Below are positions 13,797 to 20,664 of a stretch of 20,664 nt of DNA, piece after piece. Below the pieces are notes generated by a model. That model worked only from the letters and a program-made list of their open reading frames with translations. It did no database searches and was not told the DNA's origin. Source of the DNA: JBMOLK01 sp049325575 (GTDB taxonomy: Bacteria > Bacillota > Clostridia > Acetivibrionales > Acetivibrionaceae); assembly GCA_049325575.1 (NCBI GenBank), contig JBMOLK010000048.1, forward strand, positions 1 to 20,664, read 5' to 3'. The first letter of the stretch is position 1; each line of letters begins with the position of its first letter. A program made the translations under genes and the position numbers.

Positions 13797-14333
13797 ATGC
13801 CGCTCGTTAATAAAAGATATGCAGAGGCATTAATTGAGATAACTGAAGATAACGGTTCAACTGATGAGGTAATAGATAATTTTAGGAAAGTAGCAGCTTT
13901 ATTTGAAGAGAGCTGGGATTTCAGGCTCTTCCTCCTTGACCCCAAGGTACAGGCTGAGTCTAAGAAAGAAGTTTTAAAGGACGCGTTTGAGAGCAGGGTA
14001 AGATGTGAATTATTAAATTTCTTATTCCTGCTTATAGATAAAGGCAGAACCAGGTATATTCCGGGGATATTGGATGAGTATATTGGATTGGCTGATATGA
14101 AGAAAAATGTTTTGAATTTGAAAATAATTTCTGCGGTTCCTCTTGAAGAAACGCAGGTTAATAAGATAAAAGAAAAGTACATGAAGTTATATGGCAAGAA
14201 TAATGCTAAAGCGGAAATCCATATTGATAAAAGCCTAATAGGCGGTATAAGGATCCAGATAGGCGATAAGGTTATAGATGACTCAATAAAAGCAAGACTT
14301 ATGGATTTAAAGGAAATAATGCTTAAGCAGTAA
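13797..14333 (+). CDS. atpH: F1Fo ATP synthase subunit delta
   Basis: The 178-residue stalk protein links the F1 head to the b dimer. NKRYAEALIEI near the start is the typical N-terminal helix. The C-terminal region with IGGIRIQIGDKVIDDSIKARL (about 144-164) is the conserved delta/OSCP end. ATG 13797 is preferred because AGAAAGGAG (13781-13789) then has a 7-nt spacer. The in-frame ATG at 13791 would be only 1 nt away from it. The gene is 21 nt ahead of atpA. Confidence 0.95.
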   Translation: MPLVNKRYAEALIEITEDNGSTDEVIDNFRKVAALFEESWDFRLFLLDPKVQAESKKEVLKDAFESRVRCELLNFLFLLIDKGRTRYIPGILDEYIGLADMKKNVLNLKIISAVPLEETQVNKIKEKYMKLYGKNNAKAEIHIDKSLIGGIRIQIGDKVIDDSIKARLMDLKEIMLKQ

Positions 14334-14354
14334 AAAACTTGAGGTGATAAGAAT

Positions 14355-15866
14355 ATGATTTTAAGGCCAGAAGAGGTCAGTTCCATTATAAAAAAGCAGA
14401 TAGAGGATTATGGTAATAAAGCACGTGTAGAGGATGTAGGATACGTACTTCAGGCAGGGGATGGTATAGCACGAGTTTACGGCCTTGGAAATTGCATGTC
14501 AGGGGAACTTCTGGAATTTGAAAATGGTATATACGGTATGGCCATGAACCTTGAGGAAGATAATATAGGGTGTGTATTGTTCGGTAACGAAAGAGAGATA
14601 AAAGAGGGAACCAGTGTAAAAAGGACCGGAAAGCCTGTTGAGGTTCCGGTAGGAGATGCATTGATCGGTAGGGTAATCAGTCCACTGGGACAGCCCCTTG
14701 ACGGAAAAGGCAGGATTGATACGAATAAATATAGACCTATAGAGAGTCCTGCCCCTGGCGTAATTGATAGAAAGTCGGTAAATATGCCGCTTCAGACGGG
14801 TATTATGGCCATTGATTCAATGGTACCTATCGGAAGAGGGCAGAGGGAGCTTATAATCGGTGACAGGCAGACCGGTAAGACAGCTATAGCAATTGATACC
14901 ATAATAAACCAAAAAGGCAAGAATGTCTTATGTATTTATGTAGCTATAGGCCAAAAGGCTTCTACTGTAGCAGGGATCGTCAAAACTCTTGAAGATTTCG
15001 GTGCTATGGAATATACCATTGTTGTATCATCTACTGCCAGCGAGATGCCTACAGTACAGTATATTGCTCCGTATACGGGGTGTGCCATTGCTGAAGAATT
15101 CATGTTTAACAATCACAGGGATGTACTTATTGTATACGATGACCTGTCAAAGCATGCTGTTGCCTACAGGGCTATGTCTTTACTGTTAAGAAGACCTCCA
15201 GGGCGTGAGGCATATCCGGGTGATGTGTTTTATCTGCATTCAAGGCTGCTGGAAAGGGCTGCAAAGCTAAGTGACGAGCTGGGAGGAGGATCAATAACTG
15301 CTTTACCTATAATAGAAACCCAGGCTGGTGACGTTTCAGCATATATTCCCACTAACGTAATATCCATTACAGATGGTCAGATTTATCTTGAGGCAGAGTT
15401 GTTCTACGCAGGCCAAAGACCTGCTGTCAATGTAGGTCTTTCAGTATCGAGGGTTGGTGGTGCAGCTCAAATGAAAGCCATGAGAAAAGTAGCCGGCTCT
15501 TTAAGGATTAATCTGGCACAGTACAGGGAACTGGCAGTATTTGCACAGTTTGGTTCCGACCTTGACAGAGCTACTAGAGATAAGCTTATACAGGGAGAAA
15601 GGCTTGTGCAAACATTAAAGCAGCCGCAGCACCACACCATGCCCGTTGAAGAACAGGTGGTAGTGCTTTTTGTTGCAACCAACAGGTACCTTATGGATTT
15701 GCCCATAAGCGAGGTTAGAAGATTCAATACCGAGCTGATAAGGTTTATGAATGAAAACCATCAGGATATTTTAAAAACCATCAGGGAAACCGGTGAACTT
15801 ACCGATAATACCGAAGTACTCCTAAGAAAGGCTGTAGAGGAGTTCAAGATTCAGTATAGAGTATAA
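14355..15866 (+). CDS. atpA: F1Fo ATP synthase subunit alpha
   Basis: The non-catalytic nucleotide-binding subunit of F1, 503 residues, full length. The P-loop is GDRQTGKT (169-176). The arginine finger region VGLSVSRVGGAAQ and the C-terminal helical domain are intact. The N-terminal segment ILRPEEVSSIIKKQIEDY binds delta in known structures. The ATG at 14355 follows GAGGTG by 8 nt. It is followed by a 29-nt gap to atpG. Confidence 0.99.
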   Translation: MILRPEEVSSIIKKQIEDYGNKARVEDVGYVLQAGDGIARVYGLGNCMSGELLEFENGIYGMAMNLEEDNIGCVLFGNEREIKEGTSVKRTGKPVEVPVGDALIGRVISPLGQPLDGKGRIDTNKYRPIESPAPGVIDRKSVNMPLQTGIMAIDSMVPIGRGQRELIIGDRQTGKTAIAIDTIINQKGKNVLCIYVAIGQKASTVAGIVKTLEDFGAMEYTIVVSSTASEMPTVQYIAPYTGCAIAEEFMFNNHRDVLIVYDDLSKHAVAYRAMSLLLRRPPGREAYPGDVFYLHSRLLERAAKLSDELGGGSITALPIIETQAGDVSAYIPTNVISITDGQIYLEAELFYAGQRPAVNVGLSVSRVGGAAQMKAMRKVAGSLRINLAQYRELAVFAQFGSDLDRATRDKLIQGERLVQTLKQPQHHTMPVEEQVVVLFVATNRYLMDLPISEVRRFNTELIRFMNENHQDILKTIRETGELTDNTEVLLRKAVEEFKIQYRV

Positions 15867-15895
15867 TTTTGAAAACATTAATATGGTGATATGAT

Positions 15896-16783
15896 ATGGC
15901 AAACATAAATGAAATAAAGCAAAGAATAAATAGCATAAAGGAAACCAGGCAGATTACCAAAGCTATGAAGCTTATTTCTGCAGCAAAACTTAAGAAAGCC
16001 AGAAGACAGCTTGACCAGGCGCTGCCTTACTTTGAAAAGGTTAAGTCAACCATGGCAGATATACTTTTACACAGTGGCAAAATAAACAACAAGTTCTTTG
16101 ATGTAAGAGATGAAAAGGAAGGCAAAAAGAAAGCTTATATTATAATCACAGGTGACAAGGGACTGGCAGGGGGATACAACCACAATATAATAAGGCATGT
16201 GGAAGAACACTTAAAAGGTAACAAGGATGCACTATTGTTTATTGCAGGGAATGTAGGTAAATACCACTTCTTAAAAAATAAACATAATGTGTACATGGAG
16301 TTTGATTATCCTGTGCAGAATCCTACGGTATACAGGGCAAGGGATATAGCTGATCAAATACTGGAGTTGTTTAGTAAAGGTGTTTTTGATGAGATGTATA
16401 TAGCATATACCAATATGCATTCTACAATAAGGATTGAACCGGAGATAATGAAGCTTCTTCCTCTTGAACTTCATACTTTAAAGGAAGAGCTCAATATCAC
16501 GGAGGATATAGAAAAGAATATGGACGACAGCTTGGGTTATGAGCCTAATCCGGAAATAGTATTTGATATTTTAGTACGAAAGTATGTTAAAGGCATAGTA
16601 TACGGTGCCTTTGTGGAGGCATTTACTAGCGAACAGAGTGCAAGAATGACTGCAATGGATAGTGCTACTGCCAATGCAGATGAAATGCTCCATAAGCTTG
16701 GTCTATACTACAACAGGGCAAGGCAGACCAGAATAACCCAGGAGATTTCAGAGATAGTAGGCGGAGCGGAAGCGCTTAAGTAG
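15896..16783 (+). CDS. atpG: F1Fo ATP synthase subunit gamma
   Basis: The central rotor shaft of F1, 295 residues. The conserved N-terminal coiled-coil helix contains ITKAMKLISAAKLKKA (about 20-35). The C-terminal helix contains FTSEQSARMTAMDSATANA and ends with RQTRITQEISEIVGGAEAL. These two helices form the shaft. Ribosome binding is modest (GGTGAT, 15885-15890). The stop is 22 nt before the preferred atpD start. Confidence 0.98.
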   Translation: MANINEIKQRINSIKETRQITKAMKLISAAKLKKARRQLDQALPYFEKVKSTMADILLHSGKINNKFFDVRDEKEGKKKAYIIITGDKGLAGGYNHNIIRHVEEHLKGNKDALLFIAGNVGKYHFLKNKHNVYMEFDYPVQNPTVYRARDIADQILELFSKGVFDEMYIAYTNMHSTIRIEPEIMKLLPLELHTLKEELNITEDIEKNMDDSLGYEPNPEIVFDILVRKYVKGIVYGAFVEAFTSEQSARMTAMDSATANADEMLHKLGLYYNRARQTRITQEISEIVGGAEALK

Positions 16784-16805
16784 AGAAAGAATGGAGTTGA
16801 AAGAT

Positions 16806-18197
16806 ATGTCAGAGAGAATAGGCAGAGTTGTACAGGTAATTGGGCCTGTTATTGATATAAAATTTGAGCGGGGAGAACTTCCCACTATCTATAACGCAAT
16901 TAAAATTAATCAGAATGAGATGAATATTGTTGCAGAAGTGATGCAGTATATGGGAAATGATACTGTAAGATGCGTCTCCATGTCCTCAACCGACGGCTTG
17001 ATAAGGGGAATGAAGGCTGTTGACACCGGAGAAGCCATAAAGGTACCCGTTGGTAAGGAAGTCTTGGGAAGAGTATTCAATGTCCTTGGAGAAGCGGTGG
17101 ATGGACAGGGTGATGTAAAAGCATCAAAGTATCTTCCTATTCACAGACCGGCTCCAGGCTTTGAGGATCAAAAGCCGGCTACCGAGATTTTAGAGACCGG
17201 AATCAAAGTTGTGGATCTTCTAGCGCCCTATGCAAAGGGTGGAAAGATAGGTCTGTTTGGAGGTGCCGGAGTGGGCAAGACTGTTCTTATAATGGAACTA
17301 ATAAGAAATGTGGCCACAGAGCACGGAGGATACTCGGTATTTACAGGAGTTGGAGAAAGGTCCAGAGAAGGAAATGATCTATGGCATGAAATGAGAGAGT
17401 CGGGCGTTATAGAAAAAACTGCCATGGTATTCGGCCAGATGAATGAACCCCCCGGATCCAGAATGAGAGTCGGATTGACAGGCCTGACAATGTCGGAATA
17501 TTTTAGGGATGAACTGGGACAGGATGTACTTTTGTTTATAGACAATATATTCAGATTTATTCAGGCGGGATCTGAAGTATCTGCGCTTCTTGGAAGGGTT
17601 CCTTCCGCGGTGGGATATCAACCGACACTTGCAACTGATGTAGGTGCTTTGCAAGAGAGGATAACATCAACCAGAAAGGGATCCATCACATCAGTGCAGG
17701 CAGTCTATGTACCTGCAGATGACCTGACCGATCCTGCACCTGCCACTACTTTTGCACACCTGGACGCTACAACAGTATTATCAAGACAGATTGTTGAGCA
17801 GGGAATCTATCCGGCAGTTGATCCGTTGGATTCTACTTCCAGGGTATTGGACCCCAGAATAGTCGGTGATGAGCACTATAATGTTGCACGCAGGGTCCAG
17901 GAAAATCTCCAAAGGTATAAAGAACTTCAGGATATTATAGCAATACTTGGGCTTGATGAACTGACGGATGAGGATAAGCTTACGGTTTACAGGGCAAGAA
18001 AGATTCAAAGATACCTTTCACAGCCGTTCTTTGTTGCTGAAACTTTTACTGGCTATAAGGGAAGATACGTGCATATAAAGGACACAATAAGAGGCTTTAA
18101 GGAAATTGTCGACGGCAAGATGGATAATATACCTGAAGCTGCTTTCTACATGACAGGAACTATTGATGAAGTTTATGAAAAAGCTAAGAATATGTAG
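16806..18197 (+). CDS. atpD: F1Fo ATP synthase subunit beta
   Basis: The catalytic subunit, 463 residues from the preferred ATG 16806. The P-loop is GGAGVGKT (152-159). The catalytic Glu lies in GERSREGNDL, and the alpha/beta signature is PAVDPLDSTS. The lever loop is DELTDED, a conservative variant of DELSEED. I prefer 16806 because TGGAG lies 9 nt upstream and MSERIGRVVQVIGP matches usual beta N-termini. An in-frame ATG at 16791 would add five residues but has little ribosome-site support. The stop overlaps the atpC ribosome site. Confidence 0.98.
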   Translation: MSERIGRVVQVIGPVIDIKFERGELPTIYNAIKINQNEMNIVAEVMQYMGNDTVRCVSMSSTDGLIRGMKAVDTGEAIKVPVGKEVLGRVFNVLGEAVDGQGDVKASKYLPIHRPAPGFEDQKPATEILETGIKVVDLLAPYAKGGKIGLFGGAGVGKTVLIMELIRNVATEHGGYSVFTGVGERSREGNDLWHEMRESGVIEKTAMVFGQMNEPPGSRMRVGLTGLTMSEYFRDELGQDVLLFIDNIFRFIQAGSEVSALLGRVPSAVGYQPTLATDVGALQERITSTRKGSITSVQAVYVPADDLTDPAPATTFAHLDATTVLSRQIVEQGIYPAVDPLDSTSRVLDPRIVGDEHYNVARRVQENLQRYKELQDIIAILGLDELTDEDKLTVYRARKIQRYLSQPFFVAETFTGYKGRYVHIKDTIRGFKEIVDGKMDNIPEAAFYMTGTIDEVYEKAKNM

Positions 18198-18208
18198 GAG
18201 GTGTCTTC

Positions 18209-18616
18209 ATGTCGTCTACTTTTTATATTGAAATCCTGACTCCTGAGAGGAAGTTCTTCTGGGGTGATATTGAAACTATTATTGTCAAGACACCTTTAGG
18301 GGAAATGGGAATATTAAAAGGCCATATTCCAATGGTTGTTGTAATAGATATTGGTTTGGTCAAAATAAAAAAGGATGGCAAGTGGTTTGAAGCTGTCTTA
18401 AGTGAAGGATTTATGGAGGTAAAACAGGATAAGGCTATTATTCTGGTAGATACTGCTGAGTGGCCGGACGAGATAGACGTCAACAGGGCAAAAGCTGCAA
18501 AGGAAAGAGCATCCGAAAGGCTTTTAAGAAAGCTGAATAAGACAGAGTATGTACAGTCAAAAGCAGCTTTGGCAAGAGCAATGGCCAGGTTAAAGGTGAA
18601 TAAGGATTTAGACTAG
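18209..18616 (+). CDS. atpC: F1Fo ATP synthase subunit epsilon
   Basis: The regulatory rotor subunit, 135 residues. The N-terminal beta sandwich contains GEMGILKGHIPMV (31-43). The C-terminal helical hairpin contains the I/L-D-x-x-R-A sequence IDVNRA (89-94) and further arginines (Arg104, Arg107). That motif is the ATP-binding signature described for Bacillus PS3 epsilon, where ATP binding keeps the inhibitory C-terminal arm folded down. ATP-sensitive inhibition is therefore plausible. The ATG at 18209 follows AGGAGGTG with a 5-nt spacer, overlapping the atpD stop. It is the last gene of the operon. Confidence 0.96.
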   Translation: MSSTFYIEILTPERKFFWGDIETIIVKTPLGEMGILKGHIPMVVVIDIGLVKIKKDGKWFEAVLSEGFMEVKQDKAIILVDTAEWPDEIDVNRAKAAKERASERLLRKLNKTEYVQSKAALARAMARLKVNKDLD

Positions 18617-18622
18617 GGATTA

Positions 18623-18650
18623 GAAAGACTTGGTGCTAACCCCGTCTTTC
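18623..18650. terminator. Hairpin between convergent atpC and the L,D-transpeptidase gene
   Basis: GAAAGAC (18623-18629) pairs with GTCTTTC (18644-18650). GGT and ACC in the interior can extend it. It begins 7 nt after the atpC stop and overlaps the last codon of the minus-strand gene by two bases. There is no good T-tract on either strand, so it may act as a weak bidirectional terminator or a 3'-end stabiliser. Confidence 0.45.
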
Positions 18651-19392
18651 ACTCTATAACTACTTTGGTGCCAACCTTTACAAACTCAAATATCTCCTCC
18701 ACATCCTGGTTGTACACGCCTATACAGCCAGCAGTCCAGTCCTTGGAAAGGTCAGGTCTTGCACCGCCGTGAATCCCTATGGCGCTCCCTAACAGAGTAT
18801 TTTGCGGAGGAATTTCCATTTTCTTGTTAGCTTCTATTATCTCATTGTATACATCTTGTGAAATCATCTCCGAAGCCAGGCCCCTTTCGGCAGCAGATGT
18901 ATCCGGGTAGCTTAGAAGCATCCACCTTGAGCCCAAGTATCCTTTAGGCGGGGAGTATATGTCTTTAGTACATATATAAAAGCTTCCTCTAGGAGTCCTG
19001 TAGTCTCCTTCCCTTTGCTTGTTTCCCTTGTCAGTCATGGAGCCGGCAGCAATCCTGTATTTTTTTAGTGTTTCGTCCTTATACTTTAAGAACAGTGTTC
19101 TTGTTTCAATATCAATGTGAATGTTTATATTGTCGTCAGCTTTTAAATCCCTGGACGACATTATTTCAGACAGGGGTATATCAGGAGAAACGCTTCGCCT
19201 GTGGAATCTTTCCGATGGCCGGGAGCTTTCATAATTTTCACCGGTACCGGCTTTCCCTAAGGTATAAAGGATTTTGCATCTCGAATACTCGATAAGGTAT
19301 GTTACCCTTTCCGGCAGAAGATCAAATTTTAAGGCAATAAAGAACCCTGAGACCATAATAAGCAGGAATATCAAAACAATTTTTCTAACCAT
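18649..19392 (-). CDS. Membrane-anchored L,D-transpeptidase (YkuD domain)
   Basis: A 247-residue protein with a short cytoplasmic N-terminus, one hydrophobic segment (residues 4-21, signal anchor or signal peptide), a linker, and a YkuD catalytic domain from about residue 88 to the end. Key features are TPRGSFYI (133-140), the His of GIHGG (His208) and the nucleophile Cys223 in TAGCIGV. This is the H...S/T-x-G-C pattern of L,D-transpeptidases. Such enzymes form 3-3 crosslinks in peptidoglycan or attach molecules to it outside the membrane. I chose the ATG at 19392 because the product then starts MVRKIVLIFLL; a weak GGGGA lies about 10 nt upstream. A TTG at 19428 would add 12 residues. It is convergent with atpC and divergent from the secreted-protein gene. 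Confidence 0.92.
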   Translation of the reverse strand: MVRKIVLIFLLIMVSGFFIALKFDLLPERVTYLIEYSRCKILYTLGKAGTGENYESSRPSERFHRRSVSPDIPLSEIMSSRDLKADDNINIHIDIETRTLFLKYKDETLKKYRIAAGSMTDKGNKQREGDYRTPRGSFYICTKDIYSPPKGYLGSRWMLLSYPDTSAAERGLASEMISQDVYNEIIEANKKMEIPPQNTLLGSAIGIHGGARPDLSKDWTAGCIGVYNQDVEEIFEFVKVGTKVVIE

Positions 19393-19432
19393 AACATCAC
19401 ATTCCCCAAAACACATAATTTCAAGCAAATAT

Positions 19433-19441
19433 ATTATAACA
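19433..19441 (-). promoter_or_regulatory. Extended -10 promoter for the L,D-transpeptidase gene
   Basis: On the minus strand TGTTATAAT is a consensus extended -10, about 40 nt before the ATG at 19392. No clear -35 is seen at the usual distance. Confidence 0.5.
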
Positions 19442-19466
19442 TATATAGTTAATTTTTTACTCCAAT

Positions 19467-19495
19467 TTGTCGATAAATATATATATTATAGACAA
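19467..19495. repeat. Imperfect AT-rich dyad, possible operator
   Basis: TTGTC (19467-19471) and GACAA (19491-19495) flank an AT-rich, partly self-complementary centre (ATAAATATATATATTAT). The dyad lies about 26 bp upstream of the minus-strand extended -10, in the divergent region. It could bind a dimeric repressor or activator; no regulator is identified. Confidence 0.4.
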
Positions 19496-19526
19496 TCAAA
19501 CTTTACATAGAGATAGCGAACTTTGA

Positions 19527-19588
19527 AGATAAACATATGATTCCCTTAAGCCTATTTGACTCAAATGGCTTGCTCATCAAGTTTATCT
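19527..19588 (+). repeat. Nested inverted repeats: outer 8-bp stem around a 24-bp near-perfect palindrome
   Basis: The outer arms AGATAAAC (19527-19534) and GTTTATCT (19581-19588) are exact complements. They enclose AAGCC-T-ATTTGA-C-TCAAAT-GGCTT (19548-19571), a dyad broken only by one bulged T and a one-base centre. Together they could fold as an RNA stem with an internal loop (13 and 9 nt) and an apical hairpin, or serve as a DNA operator. The element lies about 140 nt before the secreted-protein gene. Confidence 0.5.
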
Positions 19589-19726
19589 ACTTTTACAGTT
19601 CGATCTCTTTAATCCAAAATGAAATATGGTAATATATTCGCATGGGTAATAGTCATTTCGACCTACGTACAATAGGCATCAGATATGTTAAAATTATATT
19701 AGGCCTTATAATATGGGGGTTATACT

Positions 19727-20664
19727 ATGAAAAACTTTAGGAGCTTTCTTGCTATCACACTTATAGCAAGTCTGTTGTTCGGATCGTTCCCTTTCCCGCA
19801 TGTTAACGTCTTTGCTGCCGCAGTTCCCATTAATATTTATGCTGACAATTATACAGGAGGCAATCTTACTTTTCGCTGGGATAAGCCTACAGGGGCCAGG
19901 TCTTTTTGTATAACATACCATACACCCCAAAGCGGAGTCCAGGTTATAAGCAGTAATAATGACGTAAATACATATACATTATCCGCATTGGAGAATGATT
20001 ATATATATGATATAAGAGTCGAGGTGTTTAACGATGTAAACCTGGGAGGAAGCAAAATAGGTGAAGGTCTTCTGTACTTTCTCCCACGTATTTCCTTCTA
20101 TGTTTCCAGAATAACACAAACCAGACAGGCTGTTCCCGGCGGAGGGTATGAAATAGGGGATAAACCCAGGTTAAACTTAAGATGGGTTATGCCCAAGGTC
20201 TGGAATGGGGATTTGGGTGAATTCAGGTATGCCGATGAACAGACAACAGTAAATCATATTAAAAATAATTTAAATAGTGTATATAATTATGGCCTGGATG
20301 TAACCAGTCTAAACTTCAAAATAAATATCTCAAGCAGCCTTTCCACATTAAACAGCGGATCGACACAGTCAGCCATTATTATTGATTACGGAACACCAAA
20401 CTATACAGCTTATGTATCCGGCAATCAAGCGGTAACTTCAAAAATCACAAACCCCGATGCTAACGGGTTTATGGGTTTTGAACTGATTGGGAGAAAAGAT
20501 ATGGATACAGCTCTGCCAGCTGCAGAGGAATTTGGCCTGCCTGACGGTGATATATTACCCGGAACAGTTTATTATATGAATATCAAGCTTGCGTTTAAGA
20601 ATGATGGGGGAGATACTAAGTATGCAGTAACCGTGGGAAAACCCTCTGATCTAAACGGGAGTCT
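19727..20664 (+). CDS. Secreted protein, probably fibronectin type III-like (3' end outside window)
   Basis: The frame is open from the ATG at 19727 to the window edge (312 complete codons), so the C-terminus is missing. GGGGG (19715-19719) is 7 nt before the ATG. A classic signal peptide is present: MKNFRS, a hydrophobic core at about 7-20, and a likely cleavage near residue 30 (VFA-AA). The first exported region, about residues 34-118, has a beta-sandwich-like pattern. It has a Trp near 52 in FRWDKP, and then YTLSALENDYIYDIRVEVFN, which resembles the conserved leucine-tyrosine end of FN3 modules. The following segment (about 120-312) is Tyr/Asn/Gly-rich and unrecognised, with another strand-like LNLRWVMP. 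It could be a cell-surface or secreted polysaccharide-related protein, but no catalytic motif is visible. Confidence 0.75.
   Translation, partial: MKNFRSFLAITLIASLLFGSFPFPHVNVFAAAVPINIYADNYTGGNLTFRWDKPTGARSFCITYHTPQSGVQVISSNNDVNTYTLSALENDYIYDIRVEVFNDVNLGGSKIGEGLLYFLPRISFYVSRITQTRQAVPGGGYEIGDKPRLNLRWVMPKVWNGDLGEFRYADEQTTVNHIKNNLNSVYNYGLDVTSLNFKINISSSLSTLNSGSTQSAIIIDYGTPNYTAYVSGNQAVTSKITNPDANGFMGFELIGRKDMDTALPAAEEFGLPDGDILPGTVYYMNIKLAFKNDGGDTKYAVTVGKPSDLNGS

Larger units (their letters stand above)
19393..19726. other. 334-nt divergent intergenic region
   Basis: It separates the minus-strand L,D-transpeptidase gene from the plus-strand secreted-protein gene. It holds the transpeptidase extended -10 (19433-19441), two dyad elements (19467-19495 and 19527-19588) and a possible plus-strand extended -10 TGGTAATAT (19627-19635) with no good -35. 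I see no small gene with a convincing ribosome site and no tRNA. Confidence 0.6.

Noticed and set aside
19707..19712. Perfect TATAAT just before the secreted-protein gene
   Set aside because: Transcription would start inside the ribosome site, leaving no usable leader, and no -35 is present.
1..20664. Long minus-strand open frames opposite the plus-strand genes (for example 2667-3143, 3704-4147 and 13778-14386)
   Set aside because: They lie antisense to clearly identified genes, lack family motifs and ribosome sites, and reflect codon bias of the real genes.
1..20664. Searches by eye for CRISPR arrays, insertion sequences, tRNA genes and prophage or defence genes
   Set aside because: No regularly spaced repeats, transposase motifs, cloverleaf patterns or such proteins were seen; the region is core chromosomal.

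Overview
The window is a chromosomal housekeeping block from a low-to-moderate-GC, anaerobic-type Firmicute. Protein sequences, Shine-Dalgarno sites close to AGGAGGTG, TTG/GTG starts and gene order all suggest a cellulolytic Clostridia lineage (Acetivibrio / Clostridium thermocellum-like). That placement is an inference, not a database match. Read from memory, the order prfA – sua5(ywlC) – ywlE – rpiB – upp – UDP-GlcNAc 2-epimerase – atpIBEFHAGDC follows the well-known Bacillus subtilis order. Here prmC, glyA and ywlG are absent, while a ZIP metal transporter, a dCMP deaminase and a WecA/TagO-type transferase are present.

Layout. 1-132: an upstream leader with two interleaved inverted repeats (possible pseudoknot). 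133-3471: a tightly overlapping operon of a MoxR AAA+ ATPase, a DUF58 protein and a multi-pass membrane protein with a DUF4129-like tail. 3472-3623: an AT-rich inverted repeat, then an extended -10 promoter. 3624-8864: prfA, a ZIP transporter, the threonylcarbamoyl-AMP synthase Sua5, a YwlE-like low-molecular-weight phosphatase, rpiB (with a good sigma-A promoter), upp and a dCMP deaminase. 9050-11473: wecA/tagO and wecB/mnaA, which together make and deploy lipid-linked GlcNAc/ManNAc precursors for wall polymers, separated by a structured 138-nt spacer. 11474-11734: promoter-like sequences and an intrinsic-terminator hairpin ahead of the ATP synthase operon. 11735-18616: the complete F1Fo ATP synthase operon atpI-B-E-F-H-A-G-D-C. 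18649-19392 (minus): a membrane-anchored L,D-transpeptidase-like protein convergent with atpC. 19393-19726: a divergent intergenic region rich in dyad symmetry. 19727-20664: the 5' part of a secreted, probably fibronectin-III-like protein that runs off the end.

How the genes work together. The block combines translation quality and termination (prfA, sua5), nucleotide salvage (rpiB, upp, dCMP deaminase), cell-wall glycan precursor synthesis (wecA, wecB, the L,D-transpeptidase) and membrane energy conversion. The c subunit lacks the Gln and Ser ligands of Na+-type rotors, which predicts a proton-coupled enzyme. The epsilon subunit carries an ATP-binding motif.

No CRISPR array, insertion sequence, prophage gene, tRNA or rRNA was seen. 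I see no clear new multi-gene system. The strongest unexplained signals are nucleic-acid structures: a 16-bp perfect hairpin inside the DUF58 gene, a pseudoknot-like leader before moxR, a 13-bp hairpin between atpE and atpF, the hairpins between wecA and wecB, and nested dyads before the secreted-protein gene.
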